DNA from: Bacteroidia bacterium
Lineage (GTDB): Bacteria > Bacteroidota > Bacteroidia > NS11-12g > UBA9320
Reading direction: 5' to 3'
Assembly (NCBI GenBank): GCA_028247315.1
Contig: JAOKFZ010000009.1
Coordinates: forward strand, 1 to 61,770
Length of the DNA stretch: 61,770 nt
Position 1 is the stretch's first letter. Every line of letters begins with the position of its first letter. The translations under genes were made by a program, and so were the position numbers. The notes beneath the pieces were generated by a model, which worked only from the letters and a program-made list of their open reading frames with translations, was not told the DNA's origin and searched no databases. Shown here piece after piece: positions 61,623 through 61,770 of the stretch.

Positions 61623-61770
61623 CTATTGATTCTGTCTTAGCTCATCCCCAGTCATTACTTTTCCTTGCTTGATCACCCGCACATATACACCGCAATGCGG
61701 TTGATTGATAAATAGCTTGAGCACCGCTTGTGTTCCAAATCGTATACCAAGTTTATAACACGGCTCGCGT
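61623..61770 (-). CDS. MOSC domain protein, C-terminal part (runs off the window)
   Basis: The last ~48 residues of a minus-strand gene: PCYKLGIRFGTQAVLKLFIN, then HCGVYVRVIKQGKVMTGDELRQ and a TAG stop at 61625-61623. The PC.KL..RFG and GxY.RV...G.V..GD patterns are typical of the MOSC domain (molybdenum cofactor sulfurase C-terminal) in the YiiM branch. The gene start lies beyond the end of the window. Its stop overlaps the 5' end of the aminotransferase reading frame. Confidence 0.8.
   Translation of the reverse strand, partial: REPCYKLGIRFGTQAVLKLFINQPHCGVYVRVIKQGKVMTGDELRQNQ

Overview
The window is chromosomal DNA of a member of the Bacteroidota, most likely a marine or aquatic lineage related to Flavobacteriales or Saprospirales; the sequence does not settle the order. 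Evidence: TonB-dependent receptors with carboxypeptidase-regulatory-like N-termini, a protein with a type IX secretion (T9SS) C-terminal signal, DUF5723, DUF1573 and DUF4846 families, an S16 ribosomal protein with a long Ala/Glu/Val tail, and upstream elements matching the Bacteroidota -7 box TAnnTTTG instead of a sigma70 -10. The DNA is AT-rich, genes are densely packed on both strands, and many neighbours overlap as ATGA. No prophage, insertion sequence, CRISPR array, rRNA or complete tRNA gene was seen.

Layout. 1-4.9 kb: M13 metallopeptidase lipoprotein, SulP permease, a small secreted protein and a Sua5/YciO protein. 4.9-9.6 kb: sucC, a decayed S74-chaperone tail, a DUF1573 protein and priA. 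9.7-15 kb: an unknown lipoprotein, SixA-like phosphatase with DUF423, then a translationally coupled trio (large lipoprotein, DUF5723 barrel, FKBP lipoprotein). 15-23.7 kb: miaA, a pRiA4b-like acidic protein, CCA-adding enzyme, metallo-beta-lactamase-fold hydrolase, CYTH protein, GNAT, murB, a c-type-cytochrome-like lipoprotein, mnmD and a glycosyltransferase. 23.7-32.3 kb: SLC12-like transporter, photolyase with a TIGR01777 protein, thioesterase/acyltransferase pair, membrane protein, M28 peptidase and an outer-membrane protein. 32.4-42.3 kb: a 1460-residue secreted protein of unknown function with prmA, GNAT, BaiN-like flavoprotein, DEDDh exonuclease and hutH. 42.5-49.3 kb: lipoprotein, TonB receptor, His/Cys-rich small protein, Na+/solute symporter, a cysteine-sulfinate-type decarboxylase and, divergently, a cysteine dioxygenase. 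49.3-57.3 kb: a frameshifted DUF4846 gene, a T9SS LamG/repeat adhesin, a TonB-receptor-like barrel, a gene-poor stretch with a gene relic, and a secreted protein. 57.5-61.8 kb: rpsP-rimM-trmD, then rfaE1, an aminotransferase and the end of a MOSC gene.

The most notable unit is the cysteine dioxygenase/decarboxylase pair. Together they would convert cysteine to cysteine sulfinate and then hypotaurine. Their shared promoter region contains three GTTTT...AAAAC palindromes repeated every 21 bp and overlapping the dioxygenase -7 box. Other points: two consecutive hairpins plus a U-run inside the start of rimM; a recurring TAnnTTTG-N4-start arrangement that implies leaderless mRNAs, often with GTG starts; and several broken or decaying genes.
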